DNA of 64,000 nucleotides. Source: Pectinophora gossypiella (lineage: Eukaryota > Arthropoda > Insecta > Lepidoptera > Gelechiidae). Positions 34,801 to 39,995 of this stretch are shown piece after piece. A model generated the notes under the pieces. It saw nothing but the letters and a program-made list of their open reading frames with translations. It did no database searches and was not told the origin of the DNA. The translations under genes and the position numbers were made by a program. The stretch spans positions 6,875,001 to 6,939,000 of the forward strand of contig NC_065417.1 in the NCBI RefSeq assembly GCF_024362695.1, written 5' to 3'. How positions within the stretch are numbered: position 1 is the stretch's first letter; each line of letters opens with the position of its first letter.

Positions 34801-37289
34801 GGAGGACCGTGAAAGTGAGGGGGGAGCGGGAGAGAAGGGGGAGGCGGGAGGTTGCGCGTGCGGCGCCCAGCCGCGCGGCGTGCATCGATTGTTTACTCAT
34901 TAAAATGCTATCGCCGCTAACTGCCTCGATAACATCTCTAACTGTCTCGAGTCTTGGCCGCACCAATTCGGGCTCCGCTCAAATAGAAAATTTGTTGAAA
35001 TCGATTCGCGTCGATAGAGAAACCGAGATCGTTTGCGAGAATCACGATGATTAACCGCGTTTTGCGGGTCGCGACGTTGCTGAGTCATCGCTCCAAGCAT
35101 TAACGACTTAGTTGCCAGTATTCAAACTGTACCGTACACAACTTTAGGATATTTTCCATATAAGTACTTACCTATATTCGGTAGTCTAATATAGGTACTT
35201 ACCTAGCATTAAACAAAGCAGTTTTCAAAATTATGAAGAAGTGTGAAGTCGGTAAATATCACCTATCGTTTCAACTGCGCGGCCACCCGCGCGATCTGCG
35301 CTGGCACACCGCACCGTTCTACTCCAGTATTATGACACAAGAATGACAAGGTATGCGGGCAAACTCTCGAATCATCAAAGAAAACAGTCGATGAAGAGAG
35401 GTTGATTGCTGTGTTGTGATTGGTCGGATCGGACTGTCATCGCGCGCGCGCTCCAATGATGCGGACCGTAGATTAGCAAGGTTAAAGGTCCCACTTGCAA
35501 CGGATACTATCGATAAACGTTGATACCTACCGCATATTGCATCATGCTGCTTCGAGCTAAGTAAAAATACCTACTTACAACTTTGAAAATAATTTTAAAG
35601 CTCTGTTTATGGAAAAGATTTTAGGTACCTACTTTCTTTTCTACCAGTTGCATTTAAGTTATACATTTATAGTAGAACGGCAATATTTTATTATCAACTT
35701 ACGCTGGCAACTCACAACTCTTTTGAAATAGTTTTCCAATTATAAACCAAAAAAGTTTATATTTAATCGCAGACATCTGAAAATCAGCGGTCTAATGAAG
35801 TAGTAGGTAATTAACGAGGTCAGATGTTAGATTCTGTCGCAGACAAATATAAATTATCTGGAGGAGTACTAATTATATCGCAGACAACGCACTAGACGAC
35901 CGTATTACGGTCACTGCCCATCCCGTAAACATCTGATGTCGGCAATAAAAATGTTGCGTTAAAATGTAACATTGTCACTGTGACACAGGCAATGACAAAC
36001 CAGCGACCATAGGTCATATGACGAGGATATGTCAATTGTATTCTTAGGCGCCTGGCCTTAGAGCTACTTATTAGGTACACAGGGCTAGAATAATACGTGA
36101 AATTTTCTTTTTCTTATAGGTTGTGTCATTCTAAAACGCGTAAAGTTTTGTATAGTGCCTTGAAGGTAATTCTTCACAAAAGCACCTCAAATGACTTTTT
36201 TTTCGGTTGATTTGTAGAAGCAATTATTATTAACTGGTAGTGCACTCTAAACCTTAAACTGAAGTGATACGGCTGTGATGACCCGTCGCGACCTCTGCCC
36301 TGGTACCTACTGTACCTATTGGATGATACAAGTTGCAGACAGCCACGGAACATTTAACCCGCATCTGGAAATAGTCGCGATGCTATCTAACTGGCACCAC
36401 GCTCCACAAAAAATGAACATTCCAGCGTGATTCAACGTTAGTCTCTTTTAATTTGAAGATAATCGGGATTTTAGTTTTATTTGTAGCACATTCTGCCTTA
36501 TTGTTAGGGCTCTGGAATGAGACGAAATGTTAATATAAGGTATGAGTTAGTATCTACCAGAAAATTGCCTAATCATATACAACAGTTTAAGTGATTCATT
36601 AATTTTTCCACAAAAATTACGAGGCAATTTTTTTGTATGAACTGTTGTCTGTATTGAACATTACAAAATATTTCCCACCAGTGCTGCGTGTGCGCATCAA
36701 GTCAGGCCGAAGTAGTCCGTAAATGATTCCCTAGTCCAATTTTCTAATTCTTCTTTTGTTTCAGGAGTCTAAGCGAAGAAGAGAAGCTGCCATTCGTGAA
36801 GGAGGCAGACAAGCTGCGCACACAGCACAAGCGAGAGTATCCCGACTACAAGTATCAGCCGCGCCGGCGCAAGCCACCGCCCGCCTCCACCGCGCGGCTA
36901 AAGCGGGAGCCGTCGCCTGACAGGTCTGTATAGAAAGCCTTGGAAGTTGTGACCGATAAAAAACAAATACCGGCTTACCGGTATTTGCTCTTAAGCAAGC
37001 CGATGAACTACAGGATCATAAAGGTTTATTACTTACGCTTTATGTTTTTAACAGGTCCCAAATAGACTTCTCCAGGATAGAAGTGGACGGTGCACTGCTG
37101 GACGGCCCACCCGATGGCGCAGAGCTCGACCAATACCTGAAGCCACCGGCTCCAGTTCCCGACTACCACGAGCTCCAGCCACGTTACTCCCACAGTCTGT
37201 CCCACCACGCGCCGCCGCTGTACGCGCCCATGCCCTCACATCTCCACCCTTCCTGCGCAGAATGGCAACACTACACGGGACACCCCTAA
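13858..37289 (+). CDS. SoxE: SoxE-class HMG-box transcription factor (four exons)
   Basis: Exons 13858-13964, 34080-34226, 36765-36923 and 37055-37289 join in phase to 215 aa. Residues 11-35 (KVEINEAVGKLLQSFNYETI then VPQPA) match the SoxE dimerisation helix that precedes the HMG box in Sox8/9/10. The HMG box (about 44-118) starts HVKRPMNAFMVFAQAMRRR, includes LHNAELSKSLGSMWKSL, and ends in DYKYQPRRRK, the SoxE nuclear signal. An ELDQYL motif at 161-166 matches the central SoxE activation segment. It binds DNA and regulates transcription; the Drosophila orthologue is Sox100B. Oddities: the protein is less than half the usual length (about 450-530 aa) and lacks the long C-terminal activation domain. 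A core Trp (MVW in SoxE proteins) is Phe56. A decayed exon copy follows exon 2. The first intron is 20.1 kb. Confidence 0.93.
14299..14385 (-). mobile_element. SINE family 2 tail fragment
   Basis: It contains the tail signature CCAACCTCATCAACCCTGGT and TCGTGTGGGTTGTGAGGTGG, as in the full copy at 14717-15045. Head and core are missing. Confidence 0.6.
14560..14645 (-). mobile_element. LINE 3' end with (ATTGT)n tail
   Basis: An (ACAAT)n microsatellite is followed by AAAACTCTTTATTGCACTTA. Read on the minus strand this is a GTGCAATAAAGAG poly(A)-signal end with (ATTGT)n. A similar tail lies at 19689-19745. The rest of the element is missing. Confidence 0.5.
14717..15045 (-). mobile_element. Full-length tRNA-derived SINE (family 2)
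   Basis: On the minus strand the head reads CTCCGTGGTCCAGTGGTTGA, with an A box, then GGGTTCGATTCCCGG, a B box, the RNA polymerase III promoter of a tRNA. The core CTTCGGAAGGCACGTTAAGC / CGTTGGTCCCGG follows, then a tail with a TGACACCAGGGTTGATGAGG hairpin and AGAAGAAGA. A perfect 13-bp target duplication TTTGGGTATAAAT lies at 14704-14716 and 15046-15058, which dates it as fairly young. It lies in SoxE intron 1. Confidence 0.85.
15274..15390 (-). mobile_element. Truncated SINE family 2 head
   Basis: It keeps the tRNA-like head (CCACGGAGG...CCGGGATTGATCCCGGGACC on the plus strand) and the start of the body, but ends near 15274 without core or tail. The B box has changed by a few bases. Confidence 0.65.
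15391..16604. other. SoxE intron 1, LINE-like scraps
   Basis: Two short stretches with ACACTTCTGCCTACCCC-type sequence (near 15960 and 16070) match a common lepidopteran LINE 3' end, also seen at about 25690 and 32395. Otherwise nothing is recognised. Confidence 0.35.
16605..16778. mobile_element. MITE family 1, copy A
   Basis: The ends pair as GTAACGATTACTGAGGGGGA / ...CGTTACGATGTCGCTGACAC. The inner arms contain GGGATGATWCAGACC and GGTCTGAATCATCC, and a (G)TCGGAAAAAA / TTTTGCGACGGAAAATT pair. Two related copies are at 20966-21186 and 38846-39020. No coding capacity. Confidence 0.65.
16938..18048 (-). mobile_element. 5'-truncated Jockey/CR1-like LINE with open RT frame
   Basis: An uninterrupted frame (18035-17193) begins VLFADDTSLLF, the reverse-transcriptase catalytic box (Ala-Asp-Asp). 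It continues through WFTVNNLLLNENKTKYVYF, FLGITLDAKLQWSPHI, MSYGILLWGHA and LQKRAIRAIYKLG, the palm/thumb and C-terminal conserved blocks of Jockey/CR1-group LINEs. The 3'UTR runs to a GAATTTGAATTTGAA tail with AATAAAGATATT at about 16940. Upstream of the box the frame meets a stop, so the endonuclease and most of the RT are lost. CACCACCTC occurs at both edges (16920 and about 18029) and may be the target duplication. It is not autonomous, yet its frame is intact, which implies a recent insertion. Confidence 0.85.
18049..19109. other. SoxE intron 1, no recognised feature
   Basis: AT-rich intron without an open frame of coding character, RNA gene or repeat that I recognise. Confidence 0.4.
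19110..19650 (+). repeat. Interspersed repeat family A, copy 3, split by a SINE
   Basis: The left part (19110-19210) has CACACCCCAGACACTTCATAC and ends in ACACATTGACAT. The right part resumes with ACACATTGACATTATCG at 19505 and runs to GTATTTTTCCTTATTCTATA. Removing the SINE at 19211-19504 restores the order seen in the intact copy at 11955-12175. Confidence 0.65.
19211..19504 (+). mobile_element. SINE with tRNA-like and 5S-rRNA-like head (copy 1)
   Basis: Order of parts: a tRNA-like start (GAGCTCGGTGACGCAGCGGT, A-box-like), then 19258-19302 resembling the internal promoter of 5S rRNA (GAAGTTAAGCAAC, the 5S A box, and GGATGGGTGACC, the 5S C box). A-rich spacer follows, then the core CTTCGGAAGGCACGTTAAGC / CGTTGGTCCCGG shared with SINE family 2, and a (GAT)n tail. 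A perfect 12-bp target duplication ACACATTGACAT flanks it at 19199-19210 and 19505-19516. Pol III transcription is inferred. Confidence 0.85.
19651..20384. other. SoxE intron 1 with a LINE tail scrap
   Basis: An (ACAAT)n-AAACTCTTTATTGG stretch at 19689-19715 is a LINE 3' end on the minus strand. The 83-codon open frame at 19763-20014 has no recognisable family or motif and is not called. Confidence 0.35.
20385..20520 (-). mobile_element. RTE-like LINE 3' end
   Basis: On the minus strand, sequence near 20480-20390 encodes the EAREVCQDR..KWNS.V-like C-terminus typical of lepidopteran endonuclease/RT LINEs, then the CGTGAGTTTATGTATGTA 3' end. Similar ends are at 21600-21730 (-), 23738-23851 (+) and 25438-25580 (+). 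Confidence 0.5.
20880..20965. repeat. Interspersed repeat (CCCACTGCTGGGCACAGG family)
   Basis: Contains CCCATTGCTGGGCACAGGCC and GGAGCATACTCCA. Related pieces are at 23068-23140 and 30100-30170, and a shorter one near 24066. It is immediately followed by a MITE. Family not named. Confidence 0.5.
20966..21186. mobile_element. MITE family 1, copy B (both ends preserved)
   Basis: Starts ATACAGGATGTTAGTGACAT and ends ATGTCACTAACACCCTGTAT, nearly perfect terminal inverted repeats that continue inward (GGGATGATTCA / TGAATCATCCC). It is the best-preserved copy of the family. No coding capacity. Confidence 0.75.
21600..21730 (-). mobile_element. RTE-like LINE 3' end (degenerate)
   Basis: On the plus strand it reads CGCCTATTTCCCGTCAGGGT followed by GGAATTCCATT and ACACACC, the reverse complement of the LINE end at 25438-25580. 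Strongly diverged. Confidence 0.45.
22188..22400. promoter_or_regulatory. GC-rich island in SoxE intron 1 (22.3 kb)
   Basis: About 210 bp dense in GCGC and TGCGCA words (GCGCCTGCGCGACC, GGAGCATGCGCAG, GGGGGCGCAAACAATGCGCG), set in AT-rich DNA. The words recur imperfectly on both strands and resemble NRF1-type TGCGCATGCGC sites. Open frames run in several directions with no family match, so it is not called coding. Enhancer or alternative promoter function is inference. Confidence 0.35.
23068..23140. repeat. Interspersed repeat (CCCACTGCTGGGCACAGG family), fragment
   Basis: Contains GGCCTCCCCTCAATCAACCG, GGAGCATACTCCACCACGCT and GCGGGTTGGTGGAG, matching the pieces at 20880 and 30100. Confidence 0.5.
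23370..23640. promoter_or_regulatory. GC-rich island in SoxE intron 1 (23.5 kb)
   Basis: A mixed-composition island between LINE fragments. It holds a paired GCGGTAATG (23406-23414) and CATTACCGC (23438-23446), and ends in CGCCGCCGCCATTGCGCC. No open frame of coding character. A candidate intronic enhancer by position and composition. Confidence 0.35.
23706..24020 (-). mobile_element. Jockey-like LINE 3' tail interrupted by an RTE-like LINE tail
   Basis: The 3'UTR of the element at 16938-18048 is recognised (ATTCAGTAGGTAACATA and later CTACTGCAGTTTCTCACAAC / CTGTATAGCCGGGG). It is split by 23738-23851, which contains GATCGAAGCAAATGGAATTC and CTCTGCTTACCCTGG, an RTE-like LINE 3' end in the opposite orientation. 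AGTAGGTAACATA is duplicated on both sides (23725-23737 and 23852-23864), a 13-bp target duplication. Confidence 0.75.
24097..24300. mobile_element. Foldback MITE with 60-bp arms
   Basis: Positions 24097-24156 and 24241-24300 are reverse complements at 59 of 60 positions. Outer motifs are ACACGAGAGAATAG and CTATTCTCTCGTGT. The 84-nt loop itself contains a second palindrome (GTACAAATGTACTTATAAGTAC region). Noncoding. Confidence 0.8.
24725..24875. mobile_element. MITE family 2, copy A
   Basis: Inverted ends TACGGTCACGAGC / GCTCACGACTGTA with inner ATATGTATACACTTTAGTAC. The body has CACTAAATGTGAAATAGGTA. The copy at 43254-43402 is the same element in reverse orientation. Both are bounded by GTAC. 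Confidence 0.75.
25438..25580 (+). mobile_element. RTE-like LINE 3' end with (TATG)n tail
   Basis: Frame 25465-25545 reads NVEEAREVCQDRSKLNSIVS then AYPGGEW, the C-terminus of a lepidopteran LINE ORF2. It is followed by GGGCGTTAGTTTATGTATG and a (TATG)n microsatellite. Everything upstream is lost. Confidence 0.65.
26208..26515 (-). mobile_element. SINE family 3, head-truncated copy
   Basis: On the plus strand it contains CAGGGTCCGTTTACCTAACC, GACTGCCTGTCTGACCTTCC, GGGAAAACCAGCCCAACA and GAGCACGTGATAATCATTTA, the reverse complement of the copy at 27498-27840. The tRNA-like head is missing. Confidence 0.75.
27498..27840 (+). mobile_element. Full-length tRNA-derived SINE (family 3)
   Basis: The head GAGCCGTGGTAGCCAAGTTG ends in CGCAGGTTCGATC: A-box- and B-box-like blocks spaced as in a tRNA. 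The body has ATCACGTGCTCAGCGGTGAC, GAGGAAACCCACATTCCCGA, GGGCTGGTTTTCCC and GGTTAGGTAAGCGGACCCTG. It ends in a GATGATGATAATAATG tail. It is a SINE rather than a tRNA gene, because the anticodon/T-arm geometry is imperfect and the body follows directly. Confidence 0.8.
28140..28620 (+). mobile_element. Retroelement fragment (unnamed), 3' region
   Basis: Contains CTACCGGGTTGGTCTAACAG, CCGGCGTGGTCGACGATTTC, TTGTCCGGCCAAGTCGTTAA and ends CAAGTCACGTC-like with a run of A's. The last 120 bp recur at 13425-13545, and the CTAACAGAAAGCTCGGTGAG segment recurs inside the SINE at 43106-43450. No long frame. Confidence 0.5.
28830..29458. other. SoxE intron 1, mixed sequence
   Basis: A short GC-richer stretch (28870-28950) and nothing I can name. 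The 78-codon minus-strand frame here has no recognisable motif. Confidence 0.3.
29459..29568 (+). mobile_element. SINE family 2 tail fragment
   Basis: Reads GGCCTTTGGCGGCTCAATCA, CCCTGACACCAGGGTTGATG and CACACGATAAGAAGAAGA: the SINE family 2 tail in plus orientation, head and core missing. Confidence 0.65.
30100..30170. repeat. Interspersed repeat (CCCACTGCTGGGCACAGG family), fragment
   Basis: Contains CGTCCCACTGCTGGGCACAT and CCGGAGGGGGTATGGAGCAT, as at 20880 and 23068. Confidence 0.5.
30274..30419. mobile_element. Foldback MITE (GGCCACATCGAAGCAA arms)
   Basis: Left arm ATGGTTGGCCACATCGAAGC (from 30274) pairs with TGCTTCGATGTGGCCAT ending at 30418. Inner arms AAGAAAGCAATACTGC...TTTGACATTTG and CAAATGTCAAATTGCAATAA also pair. 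Noncoding, in SoxE intron 1. Confidence 0.7.
30420..33079. other. SoxE intron 1, 3' part
   Basis: A stretch at 30750-30870 (AGACAGATCTAGAACAAACG, TTTAATCAAGAAAAACGTAA) recurs diverged at 45455-45550, so it belongs to an unnamed repeat. LINE-like CTCTGCCTATCCCTTCG is near 32400. No gene is recognised. Confidence 0.35.
33080..33310. promoter_or_regulatory. GC-rich patches near the 3' end of SoxE intron 1
   Basis: Two patches, one with a run of nine G followed by CCCCGCG (about 33100) and one with CGCGCGCGCGCCGAAAGC (33243-33260). They sit about 1 kb before the HMG exon. They do not carry an exon of recognisable coding type. Regulatory role is speculative. Confidence 0.25.
34256..34355 (+). pseudogene. 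Decayed tandem copy of the SoxE HMG-box exon
   Basis: Starting about 30 bp after the exon 2 donor, 34272-34352 reads RMLFAQAMRRRLSEQQPWLH then SKSLSSI and a TGA. It aligns at a 143-bp offset to exon 2 residues VFAQAMRRRLSEQRPSLHNA and onward. It has a 12-bp in-frame deletion. The aligned codons show at least eight silent changes against five replacements, and the conserved WK of the box end has become a stop. No splice acceptor is seen. It is a dead exon copy unless used in some odd transcript. Confidence 0.8.
34795..35060. promoter_or_regulatory. GC/purine-rich island in SoxE intron 2
   Basis: Purine-rich GAGGGGGGAGCGGGAGAGAA, then CGGCGCCCAGCCGCGCGGCG, then ATCGATTGTTTACTCATTAA (a Sox/forkhead-like ATTGTTTAC core) and AAATCGATTCGCGTCGATAG. 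Frames across it are open but without recognisable family. Candidate enhancer by composition and motif only. Confidence 0.35.
35061..36764. other. SoxE intron 2, remainder
   Basis: A second GC-richer patch (35275-35465) contains GATTGGTCGG and CGCGCGCGCGCTCCAATGAT. Nothing else is recognised before exon 3. Confidence 0.35.
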
Positions 37290-38013
37290 AGAAAAGATGT
37301 TCTTTTTGTAAAAAATCTCATATCTATAGTACCTATCTCAATCAATGGTTTATTGTACTACTTAATGTTTAACTGAAAATTCTCTCTAATGTAAAGTATT
37401 CTGATTTCATTTTCTATGTAAGTACTGCAGTTAATGGTTGTTATTTTTTATTAAAGTTACAATTAGGTCGCCTGTCTGGCTATCTAGCATTAATGTAAAT
37501 ATCAGCATATGGAGAGGTCCGCGCACGTGCGTTTAATCAGGGAAGTTAGCGATGTAGCAAACATTATTATTATGTTGTTTATAGATAAGTCTGTGAGTTC
37601 CGATCGCAATGACGGCTGTATAATTCCAAGAAACATTAAACTGCTTTAAAATAAAATTAATATTATTTTGAATTTTACGACAGGTCCTAGTTATGAGTAG
37701 CTTACCTACTAGGATAGCTAGAGGAAGGTGTTCTAGTAATGGTTTTGCTCATCTTGTGGGAAATATAGTACATCTACCTGTCAATATAGGTACAATTAGA
37801 AAAGTATCTCATAAAATTTGGAAAAACCAGTGTGAATGCACAATTTAATAATAAGGGGTTACTATTTAAAGGTCTATTTTATACACAATTCCTCAGGTTC
37901 CAAAGTTAATTAGAGTTAGTACTTAAGTAAGAAAATGTTAAATTATAAAGTTTTCCTTTAAGATATTATTGTGATTAATTAATTTTAGTAATGTAAGTTA
38001 ATGTTATTTTTTA

Positions 38014-38019
38014 AATAAA
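38014..38019 (+). terminator. Probable SoxE poly(A) signal
   Basis: AATAAA about 725 nt after the SoxE stop, followed by a T-rich stretch. An earlier A-rich AAAATAAAATT at about 37648 is an alternative. Confidence 0.45.
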
Positions 38020-38459
38020 TTTATTGAAAGAATGTATCTTATTTCTCTCATCACTAGCCCCATAGGTTTTCTTGTAGGTATTTAGAAATAGGAAGCCCTT
38101 GCCATTAATAAAAGCGCATTGCGCCATTTGTACAGCTAAGTAAATAGCTTTAATGGTATTTTCTAAATATATAAAAAATACAATAGTTATTCAAGCTATA
38201 GTTCTATAGGTTAGGTAATCGGAAAACTGTTGCTCAATACTTAAAACTACATTATCCGGAATCATCTTAAGCACCTATACACAGATATTCCTCTTCTCGA
38301 TCTACGAGCTGATTTATCTTTTACGCGTTTACTTTCCAGTTAAAAAAGTTTACTTACAGCTTGGGGCATGTGCATACGAAATATTTTACACAATCAAGAT
38401 TTAATATCAAAATTGGGCATGATTAAAGGACGTTAGGTACCTAATACACGTATCAGTCA

Positions 38460-38720
38460 CCCCTCACGGGCACCGCGATACAGCTTCTTGGAAGCGTGAT
38501 CCCGGGTAGATATATCCCCAGTCGCCCAAGCGCGATACCGCGACCCCGTCGCTTCCGGCGCGGGCGCACAGACCCTCCTTGTTCTACCCCCTATCTTATC
38601 ACTCTCACATTTTTCGCGACATCGGCATTAATGAGGGCAATCGTCGTAGTATTATGTAATTATCTAAGTCCGGCTGATTTATCTACCGCTTGATGTTCCG
38701 CCGCCCGCCCCGCGATAAGC
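38460..38720. promoter_or_regulatory. GC-rich block with clustered GATA sites
   Basis: Between the SoxE 3' end and NAA60. Four GATA-type words lie in about 125 bp: TTATCA at 38596, TTATCT at 38660 and 38679, and GATAAG at 38714. They are in an otherwise GC-rich patch (CGGCGCGGGCGCACAG). No coding frame of recognisable type. Could serve either neighbour. Confidence 0.4.
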
Positions 38721-38845
38721 AGATGTCATCACTCATTCAACGAATAATACCTAGTCTATTCTGTATTAAGTATTAATGCTTTTGATAATTAGGTACCTAC
38801 CTACCATAAAAATACCTTTTGCTGTAAGCACCTACTAACTACCTA

Positions 38846-39020
38846 TCCAGAGTGTTAGTGACAACGTAACGAATACTGAGGGGGATGATTCAGACCGTGA
38901 TTCTGAGTCGATATCAAGTGAAATTTTCCGTCACAAAATACATCAAAATTTTAATGTTTTTTTTAGTTCCGTACTGTTGCAACGGAAAATCCCACTTGAT
39001 ATCAATTCAAAACTCTGTAT
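38846..39020. mobile_element. MITE family 1, copy C
   Basis: Left end AGAGTGTTAGTGACAACGTA and GGGGGATGATTCAGACCGTG. The centre has a TTTTCCGTCAC / TTGCAACGGAAAAT pair. The right end is degenerate (AACTCTGTAT). Confidence 0.6.
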
Positions 39021-39840
39021 AAACCTAAATTGTATATTGCAAAATGAGCAAGATTAACCAACAAATACCTATTAAGTATTTTCCCCTTTTCACAACGTTG
39101 ACAGCTTGAACAAATGGGGCGAATTCTCGGATTTTCAGCAAAAAGCGTTACAAAAAGCTGTTTATGAATTTGTAATGATGCATCGTGGCTGCGTTTATTA
39201 AGATTGAGTGCAAATGATGCGCGCGGCGCGTGCGCAACCGCGGGTCGCGTTACAGACGCGCGCGCCGCCGATACCGAATACTCGCGCTTTTTGTGCGTCA
39301 ACACATAAGATATTAATTACCAGGGCGGAGGGTAACATGCTCAATTTTACGCTTTAATCTGCGCTGTTATTTATTCTTGTATAGTATGTATGTATGTATG
39401 TACCCACATGAAAAACTTTACCGTCCACGCCTACACGACCCTTCACGTTCTAAGTAGTAGGTACCTACTTACTCAAAAGAATCAAATACGAAATTTAACT
39501 TATATGGTACTGATACGACCAACTCGTATTATGTGAGCAAAAACCGTAAGGTGTAGCTTTCGGGTAGTTTCAACAAAGTACCCACCTATACATTAGGTTG
39601 TAGACTACGTTAGATACCTATTAGGTATCTACTGAGACAAATGTTCCTGCGTCCTGACGAATGAGTTTAAATACTTACTAAGTAGGTACATAAGTAGATA
39701 TGATCATGTGTGATACACCCATGGTAACGCGAAAACGATTATTTTTGAGTTTTAATTGCTAGAAGCTCGCAGACCTTTTCCGTAGTAGGTACACAAATTG
39801 ATATGATAGGTGACCGATTTTAATATAAAATACCAACATT
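39021..39840. other. SoxE-NAA60 intergenic, no gene
   Basis: GC-rich GATGCGCGCGGCGCGTGCGC near 39215 and AT-rich flanks with a short (TATG)n run near 39385. No feature with a name. Confidence 0.35.
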
Positions 39841-39995
39841 TAGCTGGTCTGAGTTCAGTAACTTCATTTTATACAACAAGTTACACGCAAACACAATGAG
39901 TGTTAGCCTTTAGCATCGCATCAGCAGCTTCAAGTCAAGTGGGTGCAGCCGCGGTCGCGGGCCGCGACAGCTCGTGTGAATCTCGTCTCCGGCCG
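39841..39995 (+). promoter_or_regulatory. Probable NAA60 promoter and 5'UTR
   Basis: A GC-rich leader (GTGCAGCCGCGGTCGCGGGC) precedes the ATG at 39996. A TCAGTAACTT initiator-like word lies about 140 bp upstream. The assignment rests on the coding start it precedes. Confidence 0.4.
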
